Shown here: positions 13,987-20,802 of the stretch, piece by piece
How the letters are laid out: each line of letters opens with the position of its first letter
Numbering within the stretch: the first letter of the stretch is position 1
From: a virus
IMG/VR virus record: IMGVR_UViG_3300048586_000857
Location: 1 to 20,802 of that record
DNA length: 20,802 bases
Direction: 5' to 3' (one strand)
Notes under the pieces: generated by a model
The model's database searches: none
Told to the model about the DNA's origin: nothing
Seen by the model: the letters and a program-made list of their open reading frames with translations, nothing else
Program-made: the position numbers and the translations under genes

Positions 13987-14417
13987 CAGCGGCCGATCCA
14001 ACCCTCGTGATCGCCGTCGCTCGGTCCTGGCTCGGCACGCCCTACCACGACCAGGCCAGCCTGAAAGGCGTCGGCTGCGATTGCCTTGGTCTGGCGCGCG
14101 GCGTCTGGCGTGAGGTGGTGGGGCCGGAACCTTTCCCGATCCCACCTTATAGTCGGGACTGGGGCGAGACTGGCCCCCGCGAGGTGCTGGCCGATAGCGC
14201 GCGCCGCATGATGCCGGAGATCGCACCCACCGATGCCCCGCCCGGCGCGCTGATCCTGTTCCGCATGATGCCCCGCGCCATCGCCAAGCATGTCGGCATC
14301 CTGACCGGCCCCGACACCTTCCTGCACGCCTACGAGCGGCTCGGCGTCATCGAGGAACCGGTCACCCCGACATGGCGACGCCGCATCGCCTTCGCCTTCC
14401 TCTTTCCCAAACGCTGA
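13983..14417 (+). CDS. NlpC/P60 family tail-tip peptidase (RcGTA g14-like)
   Basis: This 144-residue protein, starting at GTG 13983 in a 4-base overlap, is an NlpC/P60 cysteine peptidase of the type carried on phage tail tips (lambda gpK N-terminal role, RcGTA g14). The active-site Cys34 is in GVGCDCLGLARGVW, the His103 in KHVGIL, and a third polar residue His115 in FLHAYE; SWLGTPYHDQ precedes the Cys block as is usual. It would open cross-linked peptidoglycan peptides during DNA entry, or process tail-tip components. There is no signal peptide, in keeping with a virion protein. Length is normal for the phage form. It lies between the hub and the TIM-barrel protein, as in RcGTA. Confidence 0.93.
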   Translation: MTAADPTLVIAVARSWLGTPYHDQASLKGVGCDCLGLARGVWREVVGPEPFPIPPYSRDWGETGPREVLADSARRMMPEIAPTDAPPGALILFRMMPRAIAKHVGILTGPDTFLHAYERLGVIEEPVTPTWRRRIAFAFLFPKR

Positions 14418-14426
14418 GAGTTTTCC

Positions 14427-17400
14427 ATGGCCACGCTCGTCCTCGGCGCTGTCGGCACTGCCATCGGCGGGGCCTTTGGCGGCGCGATCCTCGGCTTTTC
14501 CGGGGCCGCCATCGGCGGCTTCATCGGATCGACCGTGGGGTCGGTGGTCGACAGCTGGATCGTGTCTTCGCTGGCCCCGGCCCAGCGGATCGAAGGTGCG
14601 CGGCTCGATACGCTGCGCATCACCTCGGCCACCGAAGGGGCGGTGATTCCGCGCCTTTATGGCCGGATGCGGATCGGTGGGAACATCATCTGGGCCACCG
14701 ATTTCCGCGAGGAGACCAAGACCACCACCCAAGGCGGCGGCAAGGGCGGCGGGGGCGGCAAGGTCAAGACCACCGAATACCTCTACTATGCCAGCTTTGC
14801 CGTGGCGCTGTGCGAAGGCCCGATCACCGGCATCGGCCGCGTCTGGGCGGACGGCAAGGCGATGGACATGACTGGCGTGACCTGGCGCTGGTATTCCGGC
14901 AACGAGGCGCAGACTGCCGATCCCTTCATCGCAGCCAAGATGGGCGCGGCCAACACGCCCGCCTATCGCGGCACGGCTTACGTCGTGTTCGAGGATCTGG
15001 CGTTGGCCACCTTCGGCAACCGCCTGCCGCAACTCAGCTTCGAGGTGTTCCGCCCACTGGCAGACCACGACACAGCCGAGGGGCTGACCCGCGCCGTCAC
15101 CCTGATCCCGGCCTCGGGCGAGTTCACCTATTCCACCGACGCCATCCGCAAGGGCACCGGTGGAGCGACGGTCGCCGAGAACCTGAACGCGCTGCCCGAT
15201 CAACCGGACATCGTCGTGGCTCTGGACCGGCTGCAGGCAATGGCCCCGGCCATCGAGAGCGTAAGCCTCGTCGTGGCCTGGTTTGGCAACGACCTGCGCG
15301 CCGGATCCTGCAAGGTGAAGCCGGGTGTAGAGGTCGCCTCCAAAGCCACCACGCCCGCCAACTGGGAGGTCGACGGCGTCAGCCGGGCCAGCGCCCATCT
15401 GGTCAGCCGTGATGCCGAGGACCGCCCGGTCTATGGCGGCACGCCGGCGGACTTCGCGGTGGTGCAGGCAATCCAGGAGATGAAGGCACGCGGGCTGCGC
15501 GTCACCTTTTATCCCTTCCTGCTGATGGACGTGCCGCCCGGCAACACCCTGCCAAACCCCTATAGCGCCAATGCCGCCACGCCGGGCCAGCCCGCCTTCC
15601 CGTGGCGGGGGCGGATCACTTGTTCACCGGCGGTCGGATTTGCCGGTTCGGTCGACAAGACCGGTACGGCTGCGACGCAGGTTTCCGCGCTGTTCGGGGC
15701 GGCGACGCCGGGGAATTTCAGCGTGTCGGGCGAAAGCGTCAGCTTCACCGGTTCGCCCAGCGACTGGGGTCTGCGCCGCATGGTGCTGCATTATGCGCAC
15801 CTTTGCGCGGCTGCGGGCGGGGTCGATGCTTTCCTGATCGGCACTGAGATGCCCGGCCTCACCACCATCCGCTCGGGGGCCAGCAGTTACCCTGCCGTCA
15901 CCGCCTTCAAGACCCTTGCGGCCGACGTGAGCGCCATCGTCGGCGCGGGCACGAAGATCGGCTATGCCGCCGACTGGTCGGAATACTTCGGCCATCATCC
16001 GCAGGACGGCAGCGGCGATGTCTACTTCCACCTCGACCCGCTCTGGTCGGACGCCAACATCGACTTCGTCGGCATCGACAACTATCTGCCGCTGTCGGAC
16101 TGGCGCGACGGCTTCGACCATGCCGATGCATTGGAAGGCTGGCCCGCGATCTACGACCGCGCCTACCTGCAGGCGAACATCGCGGGCGGTGAGGGTTTCG
16201 ACTGGTTCTATGCCAGCGCCGCTGACCGCTCTGCGCAGATCCGCACGGCCATCACCGATGGCGCGGTTGGCAAGCCGTGGGTCTTTCGGCCCAAGGACAT
16301 CCGCGCCTGGTGGCAGAGCCAGCATTTCAACCGGCCGGGCGGGGTGGAGAGCGGCTTGGCCACCGCATGGGTGCCGCAGTCGAAACCCATCCGCTTCACC
16401 GAATTGGGCTGCCCGGCCATCGACCGGGGCACGAACCAGCCGAACGTGTTTTTCGACCCGAAGTCGTCCGAGAGCTTCACGCCATATTTCTCGCGCGGCT
16501 GGCGGGACGATGCGATCCAGCGCGCCTATCTGGAAGCGAGCTACCTGCACTGGGGCGACCCGGCCAACAACCCGCTCTCCGCCGTCTATGGCGGCCGCAT
16601 GGTGCATGTGCCCGAATGTGCCGCCTGGACCTGGGACGCGCGGCCCTATCCCTTTTTCCCCGAACTGACCGATGTCTGGACCGATGGTCCGAACTGGCGG
16701 CTGGGCCATTGGCTGACCGGGCGGCTGGGGGCGGTGTCGCTTGCGGCCCTCGTGCGCCACCTCTGCCTGCGCGCCGGGCTGCCGGAAGCATTGATCGACG
16801 TTTCCGGCCTCTGGGGTGCGTTGGAGGGCTATGCCATCACCGCGCTGGAAGCCCCGCGATCCTCGATCAGCACGCTGGCCCGGCATTTCGGGTTCGATGC
16901 CATCGAGACCGAAGGCATGATCCGTTTCGTCATGCGCGGGCGGGCGTCGGTTCTGACCTTGGCACATGACGACCTTGTGGCGTCCCGCGAAGGCGAGGCA
17001 CTGGAACTGGTCCGCGCGCAGGAAACCGAACTGCCGCAGGCGTTGAAATGGCAGGTCGCCCGCGCCGACGAGGACTATGACGCGGCTCTTGTCGAAGCCC
17101 GCCGCATCACCGTCGACACCACCCGCATCGCGTCCGAGTCCTTCCTGATGGCAATCCCGCCCGAGGAGGCCGAACGCCGCTGCCGCCGCGCGCTGATGGA
17201 AGCCTGGATTGGCCGTGAGAGCGCCACCTTCCGCCTGCCACCTTCGCGGCTGGCACTCGACCCCGCCGACGTGATCCGGCTGGTGCATGATGGCCGCGAC
17301 ATCGAGTTGCGCCTTGTGTCCATCGCCGATTCTAATAGCCGGGGCATCGAGGCCGTCCGCCAGGACCGCGCCGCCTACGACCTGCCTCCCGGCGATCCGC

Positions 17401-18392
17401 GACCGGCTTCGCTGACCCGGTCCGTTGTCTTCGGCGCGCCGGATGTGGTGCTGCTCGACCTGCCGCAGCTTTCCGAAGACCAACCCGCGCACCGGCCGAT
17501 GGTCGCGGCCCATGCCGTTCCCTGGCCGGGCGAGATGGCGGTGTTCCGCAGCCCGGGGGCGGATGGGTTTGCCTTGCTGACCACCTTCGCCAGCCGCCCC
17601 CGGATCGGCACGCTGGTGTCGGACTTCTACCCGGGCCCGACCTCACGCTTCGATCTCGGTAATGCGCTGGTCGTGGATCTGGCTTCCGGTACGCTGGAAA
17701 GCGTCACCGATCTGACGCTGTTCGGCGGCGCCAACGCGCTTGCAGTGGAAGCAGCACCAGGCAGATGGGAGATCGTGCAGGCGGGTGCCGCCGAACTGAT
17801 CGCCACAGGCCGCTATCGCCTGACCCGGCTCTTGCGGGGCCAGCGCGGCACCGAAGCCGCGATGGGCAATCCCACCCCGACTGGAGCACGGGTGGTGGTA
17901 CTGGACTCAGCGATGGCCCCGCTGCCCATTGCCGAGGCTGATCTCGGTCTGCCCTGGAACTGGCGCATCGGCCCCGCGGCACGGTCCGTCAGCGACGCCA
18001 GCTACACCGCGCTCGCCTTCACGCCAGCCGGTCGCGGCCTCGTGCCCTTCGCCCCGGTCCATGTCGCGCAGCCGTGGCGCACGGCGCGCAGCCCGGGCGA
18101 CCTGACGATCCGCTGGACGCGGCGGTCCCGCGCGCTGGTCGCCGATGCCTGGGAGCAGGTGGAGGTGACGCTGGCCGAGGATTTGGAAAGCTACGACGTC
18201 CAGATCTTCGACGGGGCTGTCGTCAAGCGCACGCTGACCAGCACCACGACGTCCGTCCTCTACACCGCCGCCCAGCAGACCACCGATTGGGGTGCACCGC
18301 TCGGCCCCGGTCAGACGCTGGCCATTCGCATCTTCCAGCTCTCGAACCGCCTCGGTCGCGGTGATCCAGCCGCCATCACCCTCCAGTTCTGA
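14427..18392 (+). CDS. Baseplate 'megatron' protein with GTA TIM-barrel (RcGTA g15-like, host-specificity)
   Basis: This 1321-residue protein is the largest in the window and the central tail-tip protein. The N terminus is Gly/Ala-rich and hydrophobic (residues 1-45), followed by a lambda gpI/J-like tail-tip part with IPRLYGRMRIGGNIIWAT. A GTA TIM-barrel domain spans about residues 350-735: VTFYPFLLMDVPPG, DAFLIGTEMPGLT, SDANIDFVGIDNYLPLSDW, RFTELGCPAIDRG and CAAWTWDARPYPFFP. It resembles glycoside hydrolase barrels; Glu474 and Glu659 lie at positions typical for a catalytic pair. A putative phage-tail_3 domain follows (about 770-930), then the Rcc01698-like C-terminal part with TRLLRGQRGTEAAMG (about 1130) and a final fibronectin-like beta domain. 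In RcGTA this protein contacts the cell envelope and carries receptor-binding parts. It starts 9 bases after the NlpC gene, with a weak GAGAG upstream. Confidence 0.94.
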   Translation: MATLVLGAVGTAIGGAFGGAILGFSGAAIGGFIGSTVGSVVDSWIVSSLAPAQRIEGARLDTLRITSATEGAVIPRLYGRMRIGGNIIWATDFREETKTTTQGGGKGGGGGKVKTTEYLYYASFAVALCEGPITGIGRVWADGKAMDMTGVTWRWYSGNEAQTADPFIAAKMGAANTPAYRGTAYVVFEDLALATFGNRLPQLSFEVFRPLADHDTAEGLTRAVTLIPASGEFTYSTDAIRKGTGGATVAENLNALPDQPDIVVALDRLQAMAPAIESVSLVVAWFGNDLRAGSCKVKPGVEVASKATTPANWEVDGVSRASAHLVSRDAEDRPVYGGTPADFAVVQAIQEMKARGLRVTFYPFLLMDVPPGNTLPNPYSANAATPGQPAFPWRGRITCSPAVGFAGSVDKTGTAATQVSALFGAATPGNFSVSGESVSFTGSPSDWGLRRMVLHYAHLCAAAGGVDAFLIGTEMPGLTTIRSGASSYPAVTAFKTLAADVSAIVGAGTKIGYAADWSEYFGHHPQDGSGDVYFHLDPLWSDANIDFVGIDNYLPLSDWRDGFDHADALEGWPAIYDRAYLQANIAGGEGFDWFYASAADRSAQIRTAITDGAVGKPWVFRPKDIRAWWQSQHFNRPGGVESGLATAWVPQSKPIRFTELGCPAIDRGTNQPNVFFDPKSSESFTPYFSRGWRDDAIQRAYLEASYLHWGDPANNPLSAVYGGRMVHVPECAAWTWDARPYPFFPELTDVWTDGPNWRLGHWLTGRLGAVSLAALVRHLCLRAGLPEALIDVSGLWGALEGYAITALEAPRSSISTLARHFGFDAIETEGMIRFVMRGRASVLTLAHDDLVASREGEALELVRAQETELPQALKWQVARADEDYDAALVEARRITVDTTRIASESFLMAIPPEEAERRCRRALMEAWIGRESATFRLPPSRLALDPADVIRLVHDGRDIELRLVSIADSNSRGIEAVRQDRAAYDLPPGDPRPASLTRSVVFGAPDVVLLDLPQLSEDQPAHRPMVAAHAVPWPGEMAVFRSPGADGFALLTTFASRPRIGTLVSDFYPGPTSRFDLGNALVVDLASGTLESVTDLTLFGGANALAVEAAPGRWEIVQAGAAELIATGRYRLTRLLRGQRGTEAAMGNPTPTGARVVVLDSAMAPLPIAEADLGLPWNWRIGPAARSVSDASYTALAFTPAGRGLVPFAPVHVAQPWRTARSPGDLTIRWTRRSRALVADAWEQVEVTLAEDLESYDVQIFDGAVVKRTLTSTTTSVLYTAAQQTTDWGAPLGPGQTLAIRIFQLSNRLGRGDPAAITLQF

Positions 18393-18401
18393 AGGCCCGT
18401 C

Positions 18402-20324
18402 ATGTCCGACACCTCCACCCACCTTGGCCTGCCTTACCTGCTGGCGGCCCAAGCCCAGAAGCATGTCACCCACAACGAGGCCCTGCGCCTGCTCGACGCC
18501 ATGGTGCAGCTGTCGGTCCTCGACCGCACGCGCACCACGCCGCCAGCCAGCCCCGCCGATGGCGACCGCCACCTCGTGGCTTCGGGGGCGACGGGTCTCT
18601 GGGCCGGGTGGGATCTGAATGTCGCCTTCTGGGTCGATGGCGTCTGGCTGCGCCTGGTGCCGCGCCAAGGCTGGCTGGTCTGGATCGCGGCCGAGCAGGC
18701 CTTTGTTGTCTGGAATGGAAGTGCCTGGGACCTGGTCGGAGTGCCGCAGGATGTGTCTGACGCGATCTTCAGCCTCGTCAACGACGCCGACCCGACAAAG
18801 AAGGCGCTGTTTTCGCTGTCGGGGATCACCACCGGCACGACGCGCACGTTCACACTGCCCAACACCTCCAGCGAGCTCGCGATCCTCGCAGGCACCCAGA
18901 CATTCTCGGGCAACAAGACCTTCTCGGGCACGCTGACCGCCTCGGGCACTGTGACAGTCTCTGCTGCCTCGGCCAGCATCGGCACGGCAACGACCACCGC
19001 CACCTACGGGATGGGCACCGGGGCGACGACCACTGGCGTGACCAAAACCGTGAACCTCGGTACTGGGGGAGCTTCCGGATCGACCACGGTCGTGAACATT
19101 GGCTCCGCCACAGCTGGGGCGGGCGGCACCACGATCGTGAACACGCCGACAGTCACTTTCGCCAATGCGGTGACGCAGGTCGGCATGCCCCAGGCCAACC
19201 TGACCGCGCAGCTTCTCGGCCTCGGTGGGGCGACAGCCGACAGCTACAATCGCGTGTCGGTCAATACCCCGGCACTGCTGTTCAACAACGCAGGCGCCGG
19301 GATCGAGGCAACCGTCAACAAGGCCGCCGTCGGGAATGACGCCGCCTTCGCCTTCAAGACAGGGTTCTCGGCGCGGGCACTGATCGGCCTCTTGGGCAAC
19401 GACGACTTCAGCTTCAAGGTCAGCCCCGATGGCTCGGCCTTCTTCGATGCCATCAGGATCGACCGCACCAATGGCCAGGTGGAACTGCCGCAACCGACGA
19501 TCCTGCCGGGGCTTAGCGCCGCACCGACTCCACCGCCCACCGGCAAGGCGGCCGTTTATGCGCGCAACCGGGCGGGCGCACCGTGGATCGACGTGATGCG
19601 TCCTTCCGGCCGAGACTTCCCGCTGCAACCGCATTTCGGGGTCAATCGGATTGCCAACTGGTCGCCATCTGTCACCACCACGATCACCACCGAAGGCTTG
19701 CCTGTCACCTCGGTCGGCACCGTGTCCACCCCCACGTTGGCTGCGACGAACCTGGCCGCCAGCATGCGCCGCTGGCGGCTGACTTCGGCGGCGGTGGTGG
19801 ATTCGGCCGCGGACCAGCGTTCTGCCGGTTGGGCCTGCTGGCGCGGCAATGCGGCGGGACTGGGCGGCTGGACCTTCGTGACGCGGATTTCGCTGACGAC
19901 GCTGCAGGCAACCGGCATGGGCTTCTTCGGGCTTTACGGATCGACCGCCGCGCTCGCCACCACGCTGGCGCTGGCCGCCGCCATCAACTGCATCGGCATC
20001 GGCTTCCAGCGCGGCACCCACACCCGCTGGCAACTGGTCGCGAACGACGGCACCGGCTCGCCAACGCTGACCGACATGGGGGCGAGTTTCGCCATCTCGA
20101 CGGGCGGGGTGCTGACGCTGTTCATCGCGGCACCGCCTAATGGCAGTTCGGTCTGGGTGCGGGTAGTCGACGAGGTTTCGGGCGCGGTGTTCGAGCAGGA
20201 AATCACCGCTGATCTGCCCGCCAACACGCAGTTCCTGTCACCGAGGCTGTTCATGAACAACGGCGCAACAGCAGCGGCGGTCGCCTACGACTGCGCCGGG
20301 GTCTACATCGAAACGGATTTCTAG
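18402..20324 (+). CDS. Tail fibre with N-terminal DUF2793 domain
   Basis: This 640-residue protein begins MSDTSTHLGLPYLLAAQAQK. With HVTHNEALRLLDAMVQLSV, GDRHLVASGATGLWAGW and AFWVDGVWLRLVPRQGW, the first 120 residues are a clear DUF2793 domain, the tail-attachment module of alphaproteobacterial phage fibres. Residues about 150-260 are a Thr/Ser/Gly/Ala-rich shaft with short strand repeats (TFSGNKTFSGTLTASG; TVNLGTGGASGSTTVVNIGS). Around 265-360 is a globular segment (KTGFSARALIGLLGNDDFSFKV). The C-terminal 240 residues form a beta-rich domain with SAGWACWRG, WTFVTRISL and LSPRLFMNNG, likely the receptor-binding tip. No endosialidase or S74 autocleavage motif is seen. It begins 9 bases after the megatron stop and is the last recognisable virion gene. 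Confidence 0.88.
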   Translation: MSDTSTHLGLPYLLAAQAQKHVTHNEALRLLDAMVQLSVLDRTRTTPPASPADGDRHLVASGATGLWAGWDLNVAFWVDGVWLRLVPRQGWLVWIAAEQAFVVWNGSAWDLVGVPQDVSDAIFSLVNDADPTKKALFSLSGITTGTTRTFTLPNTSSELAILAGTQTFSGNKTFSGTLTASGTVTVSAASASIGTATTTATYGMGTGATTTGVTKTVNLGTGGASGSTTVVNIGSATAGAGGTTIVNTPTVTFANAVTQVGMPQANLTAQLLGLGGATADSYNRVSVNTPALLFNNAGAGIEATVNKAAVGNDAAFAFKTGFSARALIGLLGNDDFSFKVSPDGSAFFDAIRIDRTNGQVELPQPTILPGLSAAPTPPPTGKAAVYARNRAGAPWIDVMRPSGRDFPLQPHFGVNRIANWSPSVTTTITTEGLPVTSVGTVSTPTLAATNLAASMRRWRLTSAAVVDSAADQRSAGWACWRGNAAGLGGWTFVTRISLTTLQATGMGFFGLYGSTAALATTLALAAAINCIGIGFQRGTHTRWQLVANDGTGSPTLTDMGASFAISTGGVLTLFIAAPPNGSSVWVRVVDEVSGAVFEQEITADLPANTQFLSPRLFMNNGATAAAVAYDCAGVYIETDF

Positions 20325-20361
20325 GTTCGAAATGCACGCCCCCCGAGATTTCACCGTGCGG

Positions 20362-20377
20362 GCATGTCGAAGCATGC
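20362..20377. terminator. Weak hairpin downstream of the tail fibre
   Basis: GCATG (20362-20366) and CATGC (20373-20377) flank a six-base loop and are followed by TTT. The stem is only five base pairs, so at best a weak terminator at the end of the late operon. The overlapping perfect palindrome AGCATGCT could equally be a protein-binding site. No other terminator is seen in the 20325-20425 gap. Confidence 0.25.
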
Positions 20378-20425
20378 TTTGGAGAAAAGCCGGGCAGCAT
20401 TGTTCCAGACTATACGGGCTGTGAT

Positions 20426-20461
20426 TTGACTTTGGGTCAACCGCGGGTGACAAGTTGGTCA
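20426..20461. promoter_or_regulatory. Tandem dyads (TGAC/GTCA half-sites) upstream of the last gene
   Basis: A perfect dyad TTGAC-N5-GTCAA (20426-20440) is followed by TGAC-N6-GTCA (20448-20461). Their centres are about 21.5 bases apart, that is two helical turns, so two dimers could bind the same DNA face. TTGACT at 20426 also looks like a sigma70 -35 box, but no good -10 is seen at normal spacing. Which regulator would bind is unknown. Confidence 0.42.
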
Positions 20462-20490
20462 TGGGAATGGTGTTCGCCTCAAATCTGGTC

Positions 20491-20802
20491 ATGTCTATTG
20501 CAGGGAACCTGCGGTTGATCGCCGTTGTCCTCGGCCTGAGCATCGTCCTGGCTGGAAGCAATGCGTGTCCAACAGGCCAGACCGGCTGCGACATGGTCGG
20601 CATGACGGACATGATCGGCATGGACGCCATTCAAGGCGACGATGCCATCTGCGTCCTCGCATGCGGCGTGCCCCTTCTGGAATCTCTGGCAATGGTCGGC
20701 AGCTTTATCGGAAAGGCATCAGTTGTGGCTGTGCCGCCGATTGCGCGCTCTGCCAGCATCGACATCGCGCCTGATATCCCGCCTCCCCGGATCCTTGCAT
20801 GA
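20491..20802 (+). CDS. Small secreted Cys/Met-rich protein, CutF/DUF2946-like, probable copper response
   Basis: This 103-residue protein from ATG 20491 has a signal peptide MSIAGNLRLIAVVLGLSIVL followed by AGSNA, a signal peptidase I type site just before Cys26. The mature part has four cysteines (26, 33, 54, 58; the last two as C-x3-C) and methionines at 35, 38, 41 and 44, an M-x2-M-x2-M-x2-M run suited to Cu(I). It ends in a proline-rich tail IAPDIPPPRILA directly before the stop. This design matches what I recall of CutF/DUF2946 proteins of Rhodobacterales, which lie upstream of the multicopper oxidase gene cutO and control it through copper-dependent translation. An in-frame ATG at 20461 gives a form ten residues longer. 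The next gene is outside the window. It is probably host DNA flanking the prophage, or a cargo gene at its right end. Confidence 0.6.
   Translation: MSIAGNLRLIAVVLGLSIVLAGSNACPTGQTGCDMVGMTDMIGMDAIQGDDAICVLACGVPLLESLAMVGSFIGKASVVAVPPIARSASIDIAPDIPPPRILA

Noticed and set aside
13944-15398. 484-codon minus-strand frame crossing the NlpC and megatron genes
   Set aside because: It spans three forward coding genes with unmistakable motifs and has no recognisable protein features.
18900-19150. Tandem repeat or CRISPR-like pattern in the tail fibre shaft
   Set aside because: The repetition is degenerate Thr/Gly-rich protein sequence without constant repeat units or spacers.
15624-20033. Two further long minus-strand frames (629 and 708 codons) opposite the megatron and tail fibre
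   Set aside because: Same shadow effect; repetitive Arg/Gly/Asp/His-rich translation and no initiation signals.
20325-20347. GGTTCGAAATGC resembling a tRNA T-arm, a common phage attachment target
   Set aside because: The flanking bases cannot form a five-pair T stem or an acceptor stem, so there is no tRNA fragment here.

Overview
The window is the structural half of a siphovirus-type prophage. It is very GC-rich and carries tail-tip genes of the kind found in Rhodobacterales phages and in the Rhodobacter capsulatus gene transfer agent (RcGTA), so the host is most likely a Paracoccus/Rhodobacter-like alphaproteobacterium. This is inferred from protein families and codon composition; no rRNA or other marker gene is present.

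Layout. 1-4409 is the head module in lambda-like order: the end of the large terminase, a gpW-like joining protein, a lambda-family portal, and one polypeptide that fuses a prohead protease to a Mu gpT-like major capsid protein. A strong hairpin at 4438-4461 separates this from the capsid decoration protein (DUF2190), an FII-like joining protein and a DUF6441 protein in the slot of lambda gene Z. At 5770-6576 a TauE/SafE-type membrane exporter lies on the opposite strand and splits the late operon. The tail module follows: terminator-like protein, tube protein, tail assembly chaperone with a probable -1 frameshifted extension, tape measure, and the RcGTA-like tail-tip set DUF2460, DUF2163, NlpC/P60 and a 1321-residue TIM-barrel 'megatron' protein. 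A lysis cassette (holin, 44-residue membrane protein, GH24 endolysin, 69-residue two-helix membrane protein) sits inside the tail-tip set, between DUF2460 and DUF2163. A 640-residue tail fibre with an N-terminal DUF2793 domain ends the phage part at 20324.

The last gene, 20491-20802, looks like flanking DNA or a right-end cargo gene rather than a virion gene. It is a small secreted Cys/Met-rich protein ending in a proline-rich tail, resembling CutF/DUF2946 copper-response proteins. Two dyads spaced two helical turns apart lie upstream of it.

Most phage genes overlap by 1-8 bases at stop/start junctions, so the late operon is translationally coupled. The exceptions are the capsid/decoration gap, the TauE insertion and a few short gaps. 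No integrase, repressor, tRNA, CRISPR array, IS element or att duplication is visible; the lysogeny and DNA-packaging start regions must lie to the left. The features most worth a second look are the exporter cargo gene, the nested start in the protease-capsid fusion, the tetracysteine frameshift extension of the tail chaperone, the lysis cassette inside the tail-tip genes, and the CutF-like gene at the right edge.
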